A DNA stretch of 64,000 nucleotides from VAXT01 sp963850415 (GTDB lineage: Bacteria; Actinomycetota; Thermoleophilia; Gaiellales; Gaiellaceae), in the NCBI GenBank assembly GCA_963850415.1, contig CAWKLE010000002.1:186001-250000 (forward strand), read 5' to 3'. The notes beneath the pieces are model-generated. The model was not told the DNA's origin, ran no database searches, and worked only from the letters and a program-made list of their open reading frames with translations. Shown here piece by piece: positions 45,554-54,508 of the stretch (its first letter is position 1; the number at the start of each line of letters is the position of its first letter). Both the position numbers and the translations under genes were made by a program.

Positions 45554-46219
45554 ATGGCAAGCACCCAGGCGAAGGCGGCGTTGTTCGACGCGTTCGCGTC
45601 CGCCGCTCAGGCGCTGGGCAGCGGCCGCCGCGCGGAGATCGTCGATCTGCTCGCGCAGGGCGAACGCTCGGTGGAGGAGATTGCGAACGAGATCTCTCAG
45701 AGCGTCGCGAACACTTCACAGCACCTCCACGTCCTCGCTCGGGCGGGGCTGGTGCGCTCGCGGCGGGAGGGGACGCGCGTCATCTACCGGCTTGCGAGCG
45801 AGCGGGTCGCCGATCTGTGGGCGGCCGCTCGCGACGTCGCGACGAGGCATGTCGCCGAGGTGACCGTCCTTGCGGGCGAATACCTCGGCTCGCGCGATGA
45901 GATCGAGCTTCTGTCGGCTCCCGAGCTCGACGAGCGGCTCGAGCAGGGAAAGGTTGTCGTGCTCGACGTCCGGCCCGAGAGCGAATTCCGCGCGGGCCAC
46001 ATCGCGGGTGCACTCTCGGCGCCGCTGGAGGAGTTGGAATCGGTAGCCGAGGGACTGTCGAAACGCGGCGAGGTGGTCGCGTATTGCCGCGGCCCGTACT
46101 GCGTCTACGCCGACGAAGCAGTGCGGCTGCTGCGCGCACGCGGGCTGCGCGCGCGCCGGCTCGACGTTGGATATCCCGAATGGCGGCGGGCCGGTCTTGC
46201 AGTCGAGATAACGAGCTAG
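45554..46219 (+). CDS. ArsR-type regulator fused to rhodanese domain
   Basis: The 221-residue protein has an ArsR winged helix (LGSGRRAEIVDLLAQGERSV; SVANTSQHLHVLARAGLVRSRREG, in part) and then a rhodanese domain with active-site loop YCRGPYCVYADEA. The loop Cys at CRGPYC can carry persulfide. ArsR-rhodanese fusions usually control persulfide or sulfide detoxification genes; here the expected MBL-fold partner is cut short directly downstream. ATG at 45554 lies at the operator edge. Confidence 0.85.
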   Translation: MASTQAKAALFDAFASAAQALGSGRRAEIVDLLAQGERSVEEIANEISQSVANTSQHLHVLARAGLVRSRREGTRVIYRLASERVADLWAAARDVATRHVAEVTVLAGEYLGSRDEIELLSAPELDERLEQGKVVVLDVRPESEFRAGHIAGALSAPLEELESVAEGLSKRGEVVAYCRGPYCVYADEAVRLLRARGLRARRLDVGYPEWRRAGLAVEITS

Positions 46220-46232
46220 AGGAGCCAAACAG

Positions 46233-46295
46233 ATGGTGCTTCGACCGTTTCTGTACTCGGCGACGTCGTGCGCTAGCTACCTCTTCGGCTGCATG
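46233..46295 (+). pseudogene. Truncated 5' end of an MBL-fold hydrolase gene
   Basis: An ATG with a good AGGAG site starts VLRPFLYSATSCASYLFGC, which matches the first strand of persulfide-dioxygenase/glyoxalase-II-like MBL proteins (xxFLxxxTxCASYLxG). After about 21 codons the similarity stops and the sequence becomes the antisense of another gene remnant. It appears to be the head of an arsR-rhodanese-MBL operon cut by a deletion. Confidence 0.5.
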
Positions 46296-46426
46296 TCGAG
46301 TGTAACGACTGCGGCACCTGACTCGATCTCGACCTCGCTCATCGCGGCCGCGAGCTCGTCGAGCTCCCCTGTAGGGAGGTCGGCGAAGAGTGGAAATGCT
46401 GCGATCCGACTCGGATCCACGACCAC
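46277..46426 (-). pseudogene. Fragment of a cyclic-nucleotide-binding (Crp-like) protein
   Basis: Reverse-strand residues include DPSRIAAFPLFADLPTGELDELAAAMSEVEIESGAAVV, shown here in part as AAFPLFADLPTGELDELA and EVEIESGAAVV, the first helix and strand of a cNMP-binding domain. The frame stops at 46277. The rest of the domain and any DNA-binding part are missing. It abuts the MBL remnant head-on, so this junction records a deletion or recombination. Confidence 0.55.
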
Positions 46427-46523
46427 GGATCGTGCCACAGGGAGAAATCGCCCGCCGTCAACTTGGAATGATTGCCCGCGGTGGCGCGCTTCTCGGGGCG
46501 AACGCCAAGTGCGAGCTCGAGGC

Positions 46524-46566
46524 GGCTCATAACCCGGAGGTCGCAGGATCAAATCCTGCCCCCGCT
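46524..46566 (+). repeat. tRNA-fMet 3' fragment, copy 1 (degenerate)
   Basis: The sequence matches the tRNA-fMet 3' part (44534-44576), with one change in the T arm (GGATC for GGTTC), and diverges after CCCGCT. It has no upstream conserved arm and no terminator copy. Between 46567 and 46711 no gene is seen; CGCAAGT (46604) and ACTTGCG (46621) form a small inverted repeat. Confidence 0.85.
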
Positions 46567-46711
46567 GTTTCTAGCTTAGAACTACAGGCTGCTCCCTGGC
46601 TCCCGCAAGTGCAGGGTGCAACTTGCGTTCTCATGCGCGATCCACTCAGGGCCGGGCGACGGGCGGGCCGGCGTGCTGTACGTGGAGCGCGCAAGCAGCG
46701 ATGATGCCGGT

Positions 46712-47854
46712 GTGGGTACCGGGGCCGCAGTCAAGGTCCTCATTGCAGGCGGGAGTTTCGCGGGCCTCGAGGCGATGCTGGCGCTGCGGGTGCTCGCCCG
46801 AGACCGTGTTGCCGTCGAGCTCTTGGCACCGGATCCGGAGTTCCTGTACCGACCCCTGGCTGTCGCAGAGCCGTTCGGGTTCGCTGAGGCACATCGGTTC
46901 CCGCTCGGATCTCTCGCCACGCGCTGTGGCGCCCGGTATCGGCCCGGTCGCGTGGACGCGGTCGATGGGCCCGCAGGCCGGGTGAAGACCTCGGAGGGAG
47001 AGAGGCTCGCATACGATGCGCTCGTCGTCGCGTGCGGGGCGCAGGCGGAGGAGGCGCTTCCCGGTGCCCTGACCTTCAAGGGCACGCAGGACGTCGGCCG
47101 CTTCAAGAAGCTCGTCGAGGAGATCGACTCGGGCATCGTCCAGCGGGTCGCCTTCGCAGTCCCCGCGGGTGTCTCCTGGCCGCTGCCGCTGTACGAGCTC
47201 ACTCTCCTGACCGCCAGTCGCGCACGCTCTGCAGCCCTGAAGACCGAGATCACGATCGTGACGCCGGAGAGAGGGCCACTCGCCCTCTTCGGCACGAGCG
47301 CAAGCAACCTCGCTCGTGCCCTCCTCGAGGAGCAAGGCGTCCACCTAGCGCTCGAACAGCACCCGGTGCGCTTCAGCGACGGCAATCTCGAGCTCCTCGG
47401 CGGCCAAACGATGGCCGTCGACGCGGTCGTTTCGTTGCCACGTCTGCGCGGCCCGTTCCTGAGCGGCCTTCCGCATGACCGCGAAGGGTTTCTCGACGTG
47501 GACGACCACGGCCGCGTGAAGCACGTTTCCGGCGTCTTCGCAGCGGGCGACGTCATCGCATTCCCCGTCAAGCAGGGAGGCCTCGCGACACAGCAGGCAG
47601 ACGTGGTCGCAGAGACGATCGCCTCGGAGGCCGGTATTCCCGTCCAGCCGACGCCTCTCGACCCGATACTGCGAGCGCTGCTGCTGACCGGTGACCGGCC
47701 GGCGTACGTGCGCGCTGCGCTCGGCGGCCATCACGGCGATCCCGGGGTCTCTGGCTGGGAGCCGCTCTGGTGGCCGCCGGCCAAGGTCGCGGGCCTCCAC
47801 CTGGCTCCCTTCCTTGCCGAGAACCTCGACCTCGCCACCGGCGGCCCCGGCTGA
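46712..47854 (+). CDS. FAD-dependent pyridine nucleotide-disulfide oxidoreductase (SQR/NDH-2-like)
   Basis: The 380-residue protein has the FAD motif VLIAGGSFAGLEAMLAL, the ALVVACGAQAE strand and the C-terminal GVFAAGDVIAFPVKQGGLATQQA typical of type II NADH dehydrogenases and sulfide:quinone reductases. No CxxC disulfide is visible. A sulfide or quinone role is possible but not shown. The GTG at 46712 is chosen because the flavin fold starts within 8 residues. The next gene starts directly at its stop. Confidence 0.76.
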   Translation: MGTGAAVKVLIAGGSFAGLEAMLALRVLARDRVAVELLAPDPEFLYRPLAVAEPFGFAEAHRFPLGSLATRCGARYRPGRVDAVDGPAGRVKTSEGERLAYDALVVACGAQAEEALPGALTFKGTQDVGRFKKLVEEIDSGIVQRVAFAVPAGVSWPLPLYELTLLTASRARSAALKTEITIVTPERGPLALFGTSASNLARALLEEQGVHLALEQHPVRFSDGNLELLGGQTMAVDAVVSLPRLRGPFLSGLPHDREGFLDVDDHGRVKHVSGVFAAGDVIAFPVKQGGLATQQADVVAETIASEAGIPVQPTPLDPILRALLLTGDRPAYVRAALGGHHGDPGVSGWEPLWWPPAKVAGLHLAPFLAENLDLATGGPG

Positions 47855-48601
47855 GTGTCGGATCCGGCTGCCGATCTCGGTGCGATGGAGGCTGTGATCT
47901 TCGACCTCGACGGCGTCGTCACGCGCACCGCGGATGTTCACGCCGAGGCCTGGAGGCAACTCTTCGACGAGTATCTCGCCGCCCGCGCCCGGAGGTTCGG
48001 CGAGCCCTTTGAGGTGTTCGACCGCCGCTCGGACTACCGCCGGTTCGTCGATGGCAAGCCTCGCTACGAGGGGATCGCGAGTTTCCTTGCATCGCGGGGG
48101 ATCGAGCTTCCCTTCGGCTCGCCGGACGACCCGGAGGAGCGGGAGACCGTCTGCGGGCTCGGGAACCGCAAGAACCGGTACTTCCTCGAAGCGCTCGAGA
48201 GGACCGGTGCCGATCCCTACCAGACGACCCTCCAGCTGATCGCCAAGCTGCGCGCGCGAGGCGTACGCACTGCGATCGTCTCGTCGAGTCGTAACTGCGT
48301 CGCCGTGCTCGAGGCCGCCGGGATCCGGGAGCTCTTCGAGGTGAAGGTGGACGGCCTCGACGCCGCCGAGCTCGGGCTCGCCGGCAAGCCCGACCCGGCG
48401 CTCTTTCTCGAGGCTGCGCGCCGCCTCGGCGTCGAGCCGGCCCACGCGGCGGTGGTCGAGGACGCAATCTCGGGGGTCGAGGCAGGCCGGCAGGGCGGCT
48501 TCGTCTTCGTTGTCGGTGTCGACCGGGCGGAACAGCGCGAGGCCCTCGCCGCCGCTGGCGCCAATCTCGTGGTGGGCGACCTGGCCGAGCTCGTGGCATG
48601 A
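47855..48601 (+). CDS. Beta-phosphoglucomutase-like HAD hydrolase
   Basis: The 248-residue protein has HAD motif I VIFDLDGVVTRTADVH, the cap domain, motif II SSSRN, motif III Lys in GLAGKPDPALFLEAARRLG and motif IV VVEDAISGVEAG, closest to beta-phosphoglucomutases. It would convert beta-glucose-1-phosphate to glucose-6-phosphate. The following GH65 gene begins ATGA-style on its stop, the usual partnership in alpha-glucoside phosphorolysis. Confidence 0.85.
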   Translation: MSDPAADLGAMEAVIFDLDGVVTRTADVHAEAWRQLFDEYLAARARRFGEPFEVFDRRSDYRRFVDGKPRYEGIASFLASRGIELPFGSPDDPEERETVCGLGNRKNRYFLEALERTGADPYQTTLQLIAKLRARGVRTAIVSSSRNCVAVLEAAGIRELFEVKVDGLDAAELGLAGKPDPALFLEAARRLGVEPAHAAVVEDAISGVEAGRQGGFVFVVGVDRAEQREALAAAGANLVVGDLAELVA

Positions 48602-51003
48602 GCGCCTGGATCCTCGAGTACGACGGCTTCGACCCGGCGAGCGAGGGTCTGCGGGAGGCGCTCTGCACCCTCGGCAACGGCTTTCTCGGGACAAGGGGTA
48701 CCGCACCGGAAGCGCAGGCCGACGAGGTGCACTATCCGGCGACCTATGCGGCGGGGGTCTACAACCGCCTGCCTACCACGGTTGCGGGCCTCACGCTCGA
48801 GGACGAGAGCATCGTCAACCTCCCGAACTGGCTCCCGCTGACGTTCCGCGCCGAGGATGGGTGCTGGCTCCAGGAAGCCGAGTTCCTCGAGCATCGTCTC
48901 GAGCTCGATCTCCGCCGCGGTGTGCTCACTCGGTTCACGCGGGCCTGCGACGACGCCGGCCGCGTGACTCAGCTGACGCAGCGGCGCATCGTCTCGATGG
49001 ACAACCCGCACCTGGTCGCACTCGAGACGACCGTTGTCCCCGAGAACTGGTCAGGTCGCCTCCATGTTCGCTCGGTCCTCGACGGAAACGTCGTCAACTC
49101 CGGAGTCGGGCGGTATCGGGCGCTGGCCGGAGACCATCTCACGGCGGTCGAGACAACTGCCTTGGGCGAGAGCACGGTCGTCCTCCGGGCCCTGACGAAG
49201 AGCTCCCGCATCCTCATCGCGGAGGCGGCACGGACGCACGTCGAGCGGGACGGCGCCGAAGACGCGGTAGCGCGAACGCTCGTTCAGGAACAGGGCGCGA
49301 TCGGGCACGAGCTCGCCGTCGAGGTCGGCGCTGAGGAGCCCGTGACGATCGAGAAGGTCGTCGCAGTCTTCACGTCGCGCGACCCTGCACTGTCCGAGCC
49401 CGGGTATGCGGCGGGCCGCGAGATCGCCCACGCACCGGGGTTCAGCGAGCTGCTCGACAGGCACGTCCTCAACTGGCACGGGCTTTGGCATCGGTTCGGA
49501 ATCTCGCTCGAGGAGGGCGAGGAACGAACGAGCCGCACCGTGAACCTTCACGTCTTCCATCTTCTGCAGACCCTCTCGCGTCACACTGCCGCGATCGACG
49601 CGGGCGTGCCGGCCCGGGGCCTGCACGGAGAGGCGTACCGCGGCCACGTCTTCTGGGACGAGCTCTTCGTAATCCCGTTTCTCAGTCTTCGGCTGCTCCG
49701 GCTCGCCCGCGCGCTGCTTCGCTACCGCTACGGGCGGCTGCGAGAGGCGCGGTGGGCGGCGCAGGAGGCAGGCTACAACGGTGCGATGTTCCCCTGGCAG
49801 AGCGGCAGCGACGGACGGGAGGAGACTCAGCGCCGACACCTGAATCCCCGCTCTGGACGCTGGAGCCCCGACAGCTCCTCGCTCCAACGGCACATCAACG
49901 CCGCGATCGCCTACAACGTCTGGCAGTACTACCAGGTCACCGCCGACCTCGGGTTCCTGGGCGGTTTCGGGGCGGAGCTGATCATCGAGATCGCGCGCTT
50001 CTGGAGCTCGATCGCCCGCTACAACCGCTCGCTCGACCGCTACGAGATCCGCGGCGTGATGGGTCCCGACGAGTACCACGACGCATACCCGGCCGCATCG
50101 ACAGCCGGCCTCGACAACAACGCGTACACGAACGTGATGGCGGTCTGGGTGCTCTGCCGAGCTCTCGATCTGCTCGAGCTGCTTCCCTCCGATCGCAGCG
50201 CCGATCTCAGGCAGCGCCTCTCCGTCAGCGCTGCGGAGATCGAGCGTTGGGAGGACCAGAGCCGGAAGATGCGGCTCGTCTTCCACGAGGACGGCATCCT
50301 CAGCCAGTTCGAGGGCTACGAGCAGTTGGAGGAGTTCGACTGGGAGGGCTACCGATCCCGCTACGGCGACATCAGTCGGCTCGACCGGATCCTCGAGAGC
50401 GAGGGCGACACTCCGAATCGGTACAAAGTTTCGAAGCAGGCCGACGTCTTGATGCTCTTCTACCTCCTCTCGTCCGACGAGCTGGGCGAGATCTTCGCGC
50501 GACTCGGCTACGACTATGACGAGGGGACGATCCCTCAGGCGGTCGATTACTACCTCGAGCGGACGGCGCACGGCTCGACCCTGAGCCGCGTCGTCCACGC
50601 ATGGGTGCTCGCTCGATCCGACCGGAGTCGCTCGTGGGAGTTCTTCCTCGAGGCGCTCGAGAGCGACATCTCCGACACGCAGGGCGGCACGACGGCCGAG
50701 GGAATCCATTTGGGCGCGATGGTGGGCACGCTCGACCTGCTGCAGCGTTGCTACACCGGGCTCGAGGTTCGCGAGGACGTCCTGTGGCTGAGCCCCCAGC
50801 TGCCGACGGAGCTCAAACGACTCACCTTCACCATCCTTTACCGTGGGCAGCTGGTCGAGCTCGACTTCGTGGAGGACCGCGTGACGGTCGTATCGCAGAC
50901 CACGAGTGGCACCCCGATCTCGATCGGGCTCGACGGAGCCGTCACGAAGCTCTCGGCAGGCGGTCGACTGGAGCTACCGGCTCCCGCGACGCGTGCCTCC
51001 TGA
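48598..51003 (+). CDS. Glycoside hydrolase family 65 phosphorylase
   Basis: The 801-residue protein has the GH65 layout: N-terminal beta-sandwich (ALCTLGNGFLGTRGTAPE), linker, (alpha/alpha)6 barrel with WDELFVIPFLSL and the general acid Glu in GVMGPDEYHDAYP, and a C-terminal beta domain. GH65 enzymes phosphorolyse maltose, trehalose, kojibiose or nigerose to beta-glucose-1-phosphate. The specific sugar cannot be read here. ATG at 48598 overlaps the mutase stop; both form one sugar-phosphorolysis unit in cassette 2. Confidence 0.9.
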   Translation: MSAWILEYDGFDPASEGLREALCTLGNGFLGTRGTAPEAQADEVHYPATYAAGVYNRLPTTVAGLTLEDESIVNLPNWLPLTFRAEDGCWLQEAEFLEHRLELDLRRGVLTRFTRACDDAGRVTQLTQRRIVSMDNPHLVALETTVVPENWSGRLHVRSVLDGNVVNSGVGRYRALAGDHLTAVETTALGESTVVLRALTKSSRILIAEAARTHVERDGAEDAVARTLVQEQGAIGHELAVEVGAEEPVTIEKVVAVFTSRDPALSEPGYAAGREIAHAPGFSELLDRHVLNWHGLWHRFGISLEEGEERTSRTVNLHVFHLLQTLSRHTAAIDAGVPARGLHGEAYRGHVFWDELFVIPFLSLRLLRLARALLRYRYGRLREARWAAQEAGYNGAMFPWQSGSDGREETQRRHLNPRSGRWSPDSSSLQRHINAAIAYNVWQYYQVTADLGFLGGFGAELIIEIARFWSSIARYNRSLDRYEIRGVMGPDEYHDAYPAASTAGLDNNAYTNVMAVWVLCRALDLLELLPSDRSADLRQRLSVSAAEIERWEDQSRKMRLVFHEDGILSQFEGYEQLEEFDWEGYRSRYGDISRLDRILESEGDTPNRYKVSKQADVLMLFYLLSSDELGEIFARLGYDYDEGTIPQAVDYYLERTAHGSTLSRVVHAWVLARSDRSRSWEFFLEALESDISDTQGGTTAEGIHLGAMVGTLDLLQRCYTGLEVREDVLWLSPQLPTELKRLTFTILYRGQLVELDFVEDRVTVVSQTTSGTPISIGLDGAVTKLSAGGRLELPAPATRAS

Positions 51004-51477
51004 CTCCGCGAGCCTCGCCCTTGAAACCGCACCGAAGGTCCGCAAGAGTCGCCGGCTGAAGCGCGGCGAGTCGGCCGGTGGGCGGCAAATGCCTGCCGCA
51101 AGCGTCCTGCAAGCATCGCGCTTCCACAGGGATGTCACCGCGTTCCGCTAAACGCACGCCCGCGGCCGAAAACTGGCTCCGAACCTGCATTTAAGCGGCA
51201 CGAGGCGGAACGCGTGTACACGATCGAGGCGGCTCATAACCCGGAGGTCGCAGGTTCAAATCCTGCCCCCGCTATTCAGAAAGGCCCTGGAAACAGGGCG
51301 TTTCTCTTGTGGAGCACCGGCGCTGTGCCCATCTTTGCAAGCGTTTGACACGCCCGTGCGACCGTGGTGCGACCCGGACTTGGCTGAGCACAGCACATCT
51401 CAAGTGAGAGGAGACTCGCCCAGGCGACGCCTCTAGAGCAGGAGGGTGGTAGATGGCAAGATCTCCTGAGGAACGAA
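51004..51477 (+). other. Gene-free cassette boundary
   Basis: No credible gene is seen. This interval contains the arm, tRNA-fMet fragment and terminator of copy 2 (51097-51303). It is followed by about 170 nt with another TTGCAAGCG-like stretch near 51335 and a purine-rich ribosome site before the next gene. Confidence 0.7.
51097..51303 (+). repeat. Cassette-end repeat 2: arm, tRNA-fMet 3' fragment, terminator
   Basis: The arm begins with CGCAAGCGTCCTGCAAGC at 51097-51114. The tRNA fragment (44 nt, identical to the tRNA-fMet 3' end) is at 51231-51274, 134 nt from the arm start. A hairpin (AGGCCCTG/CAGGGCG) ends the unit. An inner inverted repeat (CGTTCCGC ... GCGGCACG) is less well kept than in repeats 3 and 4. 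Confidence 0.85.
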
Positions 51478-52236
51478 GTGCAAGAGGGGCAGGGGAGCGG
51501 TGTGCTAGCGGTACGGCTGCACGATGACGGCTTGAAGGTTGAGGAGATCGAGACGCCGTCGGCGGATCCGGGCGAGGTGCTGGTGCGCGTGCATGCGGCC
51601 GCGATTACACGTGACGAGCTGGAGTGGCCGGTCGATCGATTGCCGGCGATTCCGTCTTATGAGCTTTCGGGCGTTGTCGTCGGCAGCGGTGATGAGGTAT
51701 ATGCGCTCACGCCTTTCGATCGCGACGGTGTGGCTGCCGAGTACGCGGTCGTCCCAGCCGATGTGCTGGCACCGAAGCCCTTGCGGCTGAGCCACGTCGA
51801 GGCGGCAGCTCTGCCGATGGGCGGGCTGACCGCCTGGCAAGCACTGTTCGTGCACGGGCGGCTCGCCCGAGGCGAGCGGGTGCTGGTGACGGGCGCCTCG
51901 GGCGGGGTTGGGCACATCGCCGTCCAGCTTGCGCGACACGCCGGCGCAGCGGTCGTGGAGAGCGGTCCAGTCGATCTGGTCTTCGACACTCGTGGCGGCG
52001 AGGTTCCCGGTGGCGAGCGCGTCGTCACGATCGCAGAGGAGATGCCGGGCGCGATCTACTTCATCGTCGAACCCGACCACGAGCAACTGCTGGAGTTGAG
52101 AACGCTCGTGGACGCAGGCGAGCTTCGTGCGGAGGTCGACTCGGTCTTTCCGCTCACGGAGGCCCGGGCGGCGTTCGAGCGAGTCGCGGGCCGCGGGAAG
52201 CGTGGCAAGGTCGTGCTCGAGGTTGGCACTGACTAG
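51478..52236 (+). CDS. MDR (quinone oxidoreductase-like) dehydrogenase, short
   Basis: The 252-residue protein has the medium-chain dehydrogenase pattern without zinc ligands: EEIETPSADPGEVLVRVHAAAITRDE, AALPMGGLTAWQALF, and the nucleotide fold VLVTGASGGVGHIAVQLARHAGA. It is shorter than usual (about 320), with a compressed Rossmann domain. It probably reduces quinones or enones with NADPH. GTG at 51478 is used; a GTG at 51502 after AGGGGAG is an alternative. First gene of cassette 3. Confidence 0.8.
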   Translation: MQEGQGSGVLAVRLHDDGLKVEEIETPSADPGEVLVRVHAAAITRDELEWPVDRLPAIPSYELSGVVVGSGDEVYALTPFDRDGVAAEYAVVPADVLAPKPLRLSHVEAAALPMGGLTAWQALFVHGRLARGERVLVTGASGGVGHIAVQLARHAGAAVVESGPVDLVFDTRGGEVPGGERVVTIAEEMPGAIYFIVEPDHEQLLELRTLVDAGELRAEVDSVFPLTEARAAFERVAGRGKRGKVVLEVGTD

Positions 52237-52279
52237 CCGGCGGGTGCGGCCATGCCTCTGCCGTGGATGCCCGAACCGA

Positions 52280-53203
52280 ATGCGAGTAGCCGGGATCAGA
52301 GCGCTCGGCGAGTCCGTCGAGCTCTTCGAGGTGGACGAGCCGGCGGCGCCAGCCGCAGGCGAGGTCCTCATCGACGTCGTCGCCGCCGGCATCGGCAACT
52401 GGGACGAGCTTGTCAGGATCGGCAGCTGGCAGATCGGCGGCCCGGCTCCGATGGCGCTCGGGACGGAGGCGGCCGGGACGGTCGCAGCGACCGGCTCCGG
52501 CGTGGCCGAGCTGCGCGAGGGCGACGAGGTGATGACACATCCGCTGCCGCTCCGGCGTCACGGGACGTGGGCGGGGAGGGTGCTCGCGCCGGCGGCGACC
52601 GTCGCGATCCGGCCGCCAGAGGCGTCATGGGAAGCCGGTGGAGCGTTTCCCATTCCGGCGCTCACGGCGGCTCAGGCACTCGACGAGGATCTCGGGATCA
52701 AGAGCGGCGGCTGGGTCGTCGTCAACGGAGCCGGCGGAGTCACAGGTGGCCTGCTCGTCCAGCTCGCCGCGGCTCGGGGCGCCCGCGTGATCGCGACCGC
52801 GAGCGCGAAGAAGGTCCAGCGCATTCGCGACTACGGCGCGTCGGAGGTGCTCGACTACCACGGCGACTGGCCTGCGCTCGTTCGCGAGATCACCGGCGGC
52901 GGCGTGCCCAAGGCCGTCAACGCTGCCCCCGGGCAGGCAGCGACCACGTTGAAGGCGGTTGCTGACGGCGGCCGCCTCGCGACGATCACGGGCGACCCGC
53001 CGCGGGAGGAACGCGGCGTCGCCGTATCCGACGTCTACGTCCGGCCCGATGGTCGGCAGCTTTCTGCCCTCGCGGGGCTGCTGGCCCACGGCACCCTTAG
53101 CGTGCCGATCGCGTCCGTCCGTCCGCTCGAACAGGCGGCACAAGCGCTGCGCGACGTAGTCGCGGGAGCGGACGGCGCAATCGTTCTGTCACTCCGAACC
53201 TAG
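52280..53203 (+). CDS. MDR (quinone oxidoreductase-like) dehydrogenase
   Basis: The 307-residue protein has the same fold as its upstream neighbour but is full length: LGTEAAGTVAATGSGV, PALTAAQALDEDLGI and VVVNGAGGVTGGLLVQLAAARGARVIATA. No zinc-binding Cys/His set is visible. It is probably NADPH-dependent. ATG at 52280. Two different MDR genes side by side suggest a duplicated detoxification unit. Confidence 0.82.
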   Translation: MRVAGIRALGESVELFEVDEPAAPAAGEVLIDVVAAGIGNWDELVRIGSWQIGGPAPMALGTEAAGTVAATGSGVAELREGDEVMTHPLPLRRHGTWAGRVLAPAATVAIRPPEASWEAGGAFPIPALTAAQALDEDLGIKSGGWVVVNGAGGVTGGLLVQLAAARGARVIATASAKKVQRIRDYGASEVLDYHGDWPALVREITGGGVPKAVNAAPGQAATTLKAVADGGRLATITGDPPREERGVAVSDVYVRPDGRQLSALAGLLAHGTLSVPIASVRPLEQAAQALRDVVAGADGAIVLSLRT

Positions 53204-53244
53204 CCTGGCCCTGATGGTCGCGCCCGAGATTTGCAACGCTTTAG

Positions 53245-53315
53245 AGCCCTCTGACGGACTCGAGCCGTCGACCCCTCCTTACCGTGGAGTTCCTCACCAA
53301 CTGAGCTAAGAGGGC
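53245..53315 (-). pseudogene. Degenerate tRNA-Thr (GGT)
   Basis: The reverse strand has a full acceptor stem (GCCCTCT/AGAGGGC), a T arm (GACGG-CTCGAGT-CCGTC) and an anticodon region CTCC-ACGGTAA-GGAG, giving GGT. Defects: base 33 is C instead of the near-universal U, the D stem is incomplete, the T loop starts C, and total length (71 nt) is short. It is likely a decayed or displaced tRNA. The surrounding 53204-53437 holds no other gene. Confidence 0.6.
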
Positions 53316-53437
53316 GAATCCGCCATTTTACGCGGTTTGTCGCCCGCCGACGGTAGCTCGAATCCGCTGTTGGTGAGCAACCCCTAGCTGGGGGAGGCCC
53401 AGTCCGCGGCCAGCGTGGTCGATGTCTGGGTCGCGGG

Positions 53438-54226
53438 CTAGGAGCTCACTCGGCCGCGCACGTACCACGCATCCGCAACGAGACGGAAGGTTCCTTTCGG
53501 GTTACCGAGGTTGTTCCCAATCTGGGCCTTCATCCGTGCTCTCGCATCATCATCGAGGGACTGAACGAAGCGTCCTACCCCGCCGACGCCTGCAGCGAAC
53601 GGGAACCAGAGATCGTCTAGATCCGCGTAGTCCGCGCCGGCGGAGATCTTGCCGACTTCCACCTCCTCGAGGTCGGTTGAACGCCAGAGCTCGTCGAGCT
53701 CGTCCGGGCGTGAGAAAGGGAGTCGGCGGTCGGCGCCCAATGAGCGGGCAAGTTCGGCGTCGATCGCGAGTGCGGCGTCCCAGGCCGCCCGGAGGAGCGG
53801 CATTCCGCTTTCGAAATCCCACACGCAACCGGACACCACGGCGCCCGGTCGCGCTACACATCGCATCTCAGCAACCCCGTTCCGCGCGTCGACGATGTCT
53901 TGTACCACCAGCTGCGCGAGGACGGCGTCGAAGCTTGCGTCGTCGAACGGCAAGTTCTCGGCCACTCCGATGCGGACGTCGGCTCCGGGAATGCGTGACC
54001 GACAGACCTCGACGAACCGCTCTGACGGATCGACTGCCGCGACATTCTCGTTCCCGAGCAGACCGGCAAGTGCGACAGCGAGACCCCCCGGACCGCATCC
54101 GACGTCGAGCGCGCTCTGCCCCGCACGGACGTCTGCAACTCGGATCAATCCTGCTGACAGTTCCTTGGCATAGCGACCGACGTGGCGCTCGTAGGCATCG
54201 GGCGATGCCCCGCTAACGGCCGACAT
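53438..54226 (-). CDS. Class I SAM-dependent methyltransferase
   Basis: The 262-residue protein has motif I ALDVGCGPGGLAVALAGLLG near residue 40, VAAVDPSERFVEVC, AENLPFDDASFDAVLAQLV and a VARPGAVVSGCVWDF strand, typical of ubiE/Methyltransf_11 proteins. Substrate unknown. It is on the reverse strand, opposite to the MDR genes of the same cassette. ATG at 54226. Confidence 0.83.
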   Translation of the reverse strand: MSAVSGASPDAYERHVGRYAKELSAGLIRVADVRAGQSALDVGCGPGGLAVALAGLLGNENVAAVDPSERFVEVCRSRIPGADVRIGVAENLPFDDASFDAVLAQLVVQDIVDARNGVAEMRCVARPGAVVSGCVWDFESGMPLLRAAWDAALAIDAELARSLGADRRLPFSRPDELDELWRSTDLEEVEVGKISAGADYADLDDLWFPFAAGVGGVGRFVQSLDDDARARMKAQIGNNLGNPKGTFRLVADAWYVRGRVSS

Positions 54227-54508
54227 TCATGCGTCCCGCACGCTCACCGGGAAAGTCTTGCACCCTTTTGCCGCTTCGTCGGACGGCCGCCCACACGGCG
54301 CGGACTTACGTGCCGGCGCTGTAAGCGGGGCTGCGCAACTGCGGCCCGCGACGTTGGCGAGTAATTGGTGAGTACGCCGTGGGAACGCCGCGGAAATCGG
54401 GCCAGCATCGTCGGTAAGAACCGCGCCGCAGCGATCAATACCTCTGGTTCCCGTTTGCGCCTCCTTACCATGGAGGGGGTCTCATTGAGGCTTGGAATCG
54501 GCTCGGAG
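54227..54508. other. Gene-free stretch
   Basis: Short open frames exist on both strands, but none has family-like content or a convincing ribosome site. I see no gene here; the conserved cassette-end arm starts right after it. Confidence 0.6.

Noticed and set aside
46233..46532. A 99-codon + strand gene after arsR-rhodanese
   Set aside because: Only the first 21 codons look real; the remainder is antisense to a Crp-like fragment and Ser-rich.
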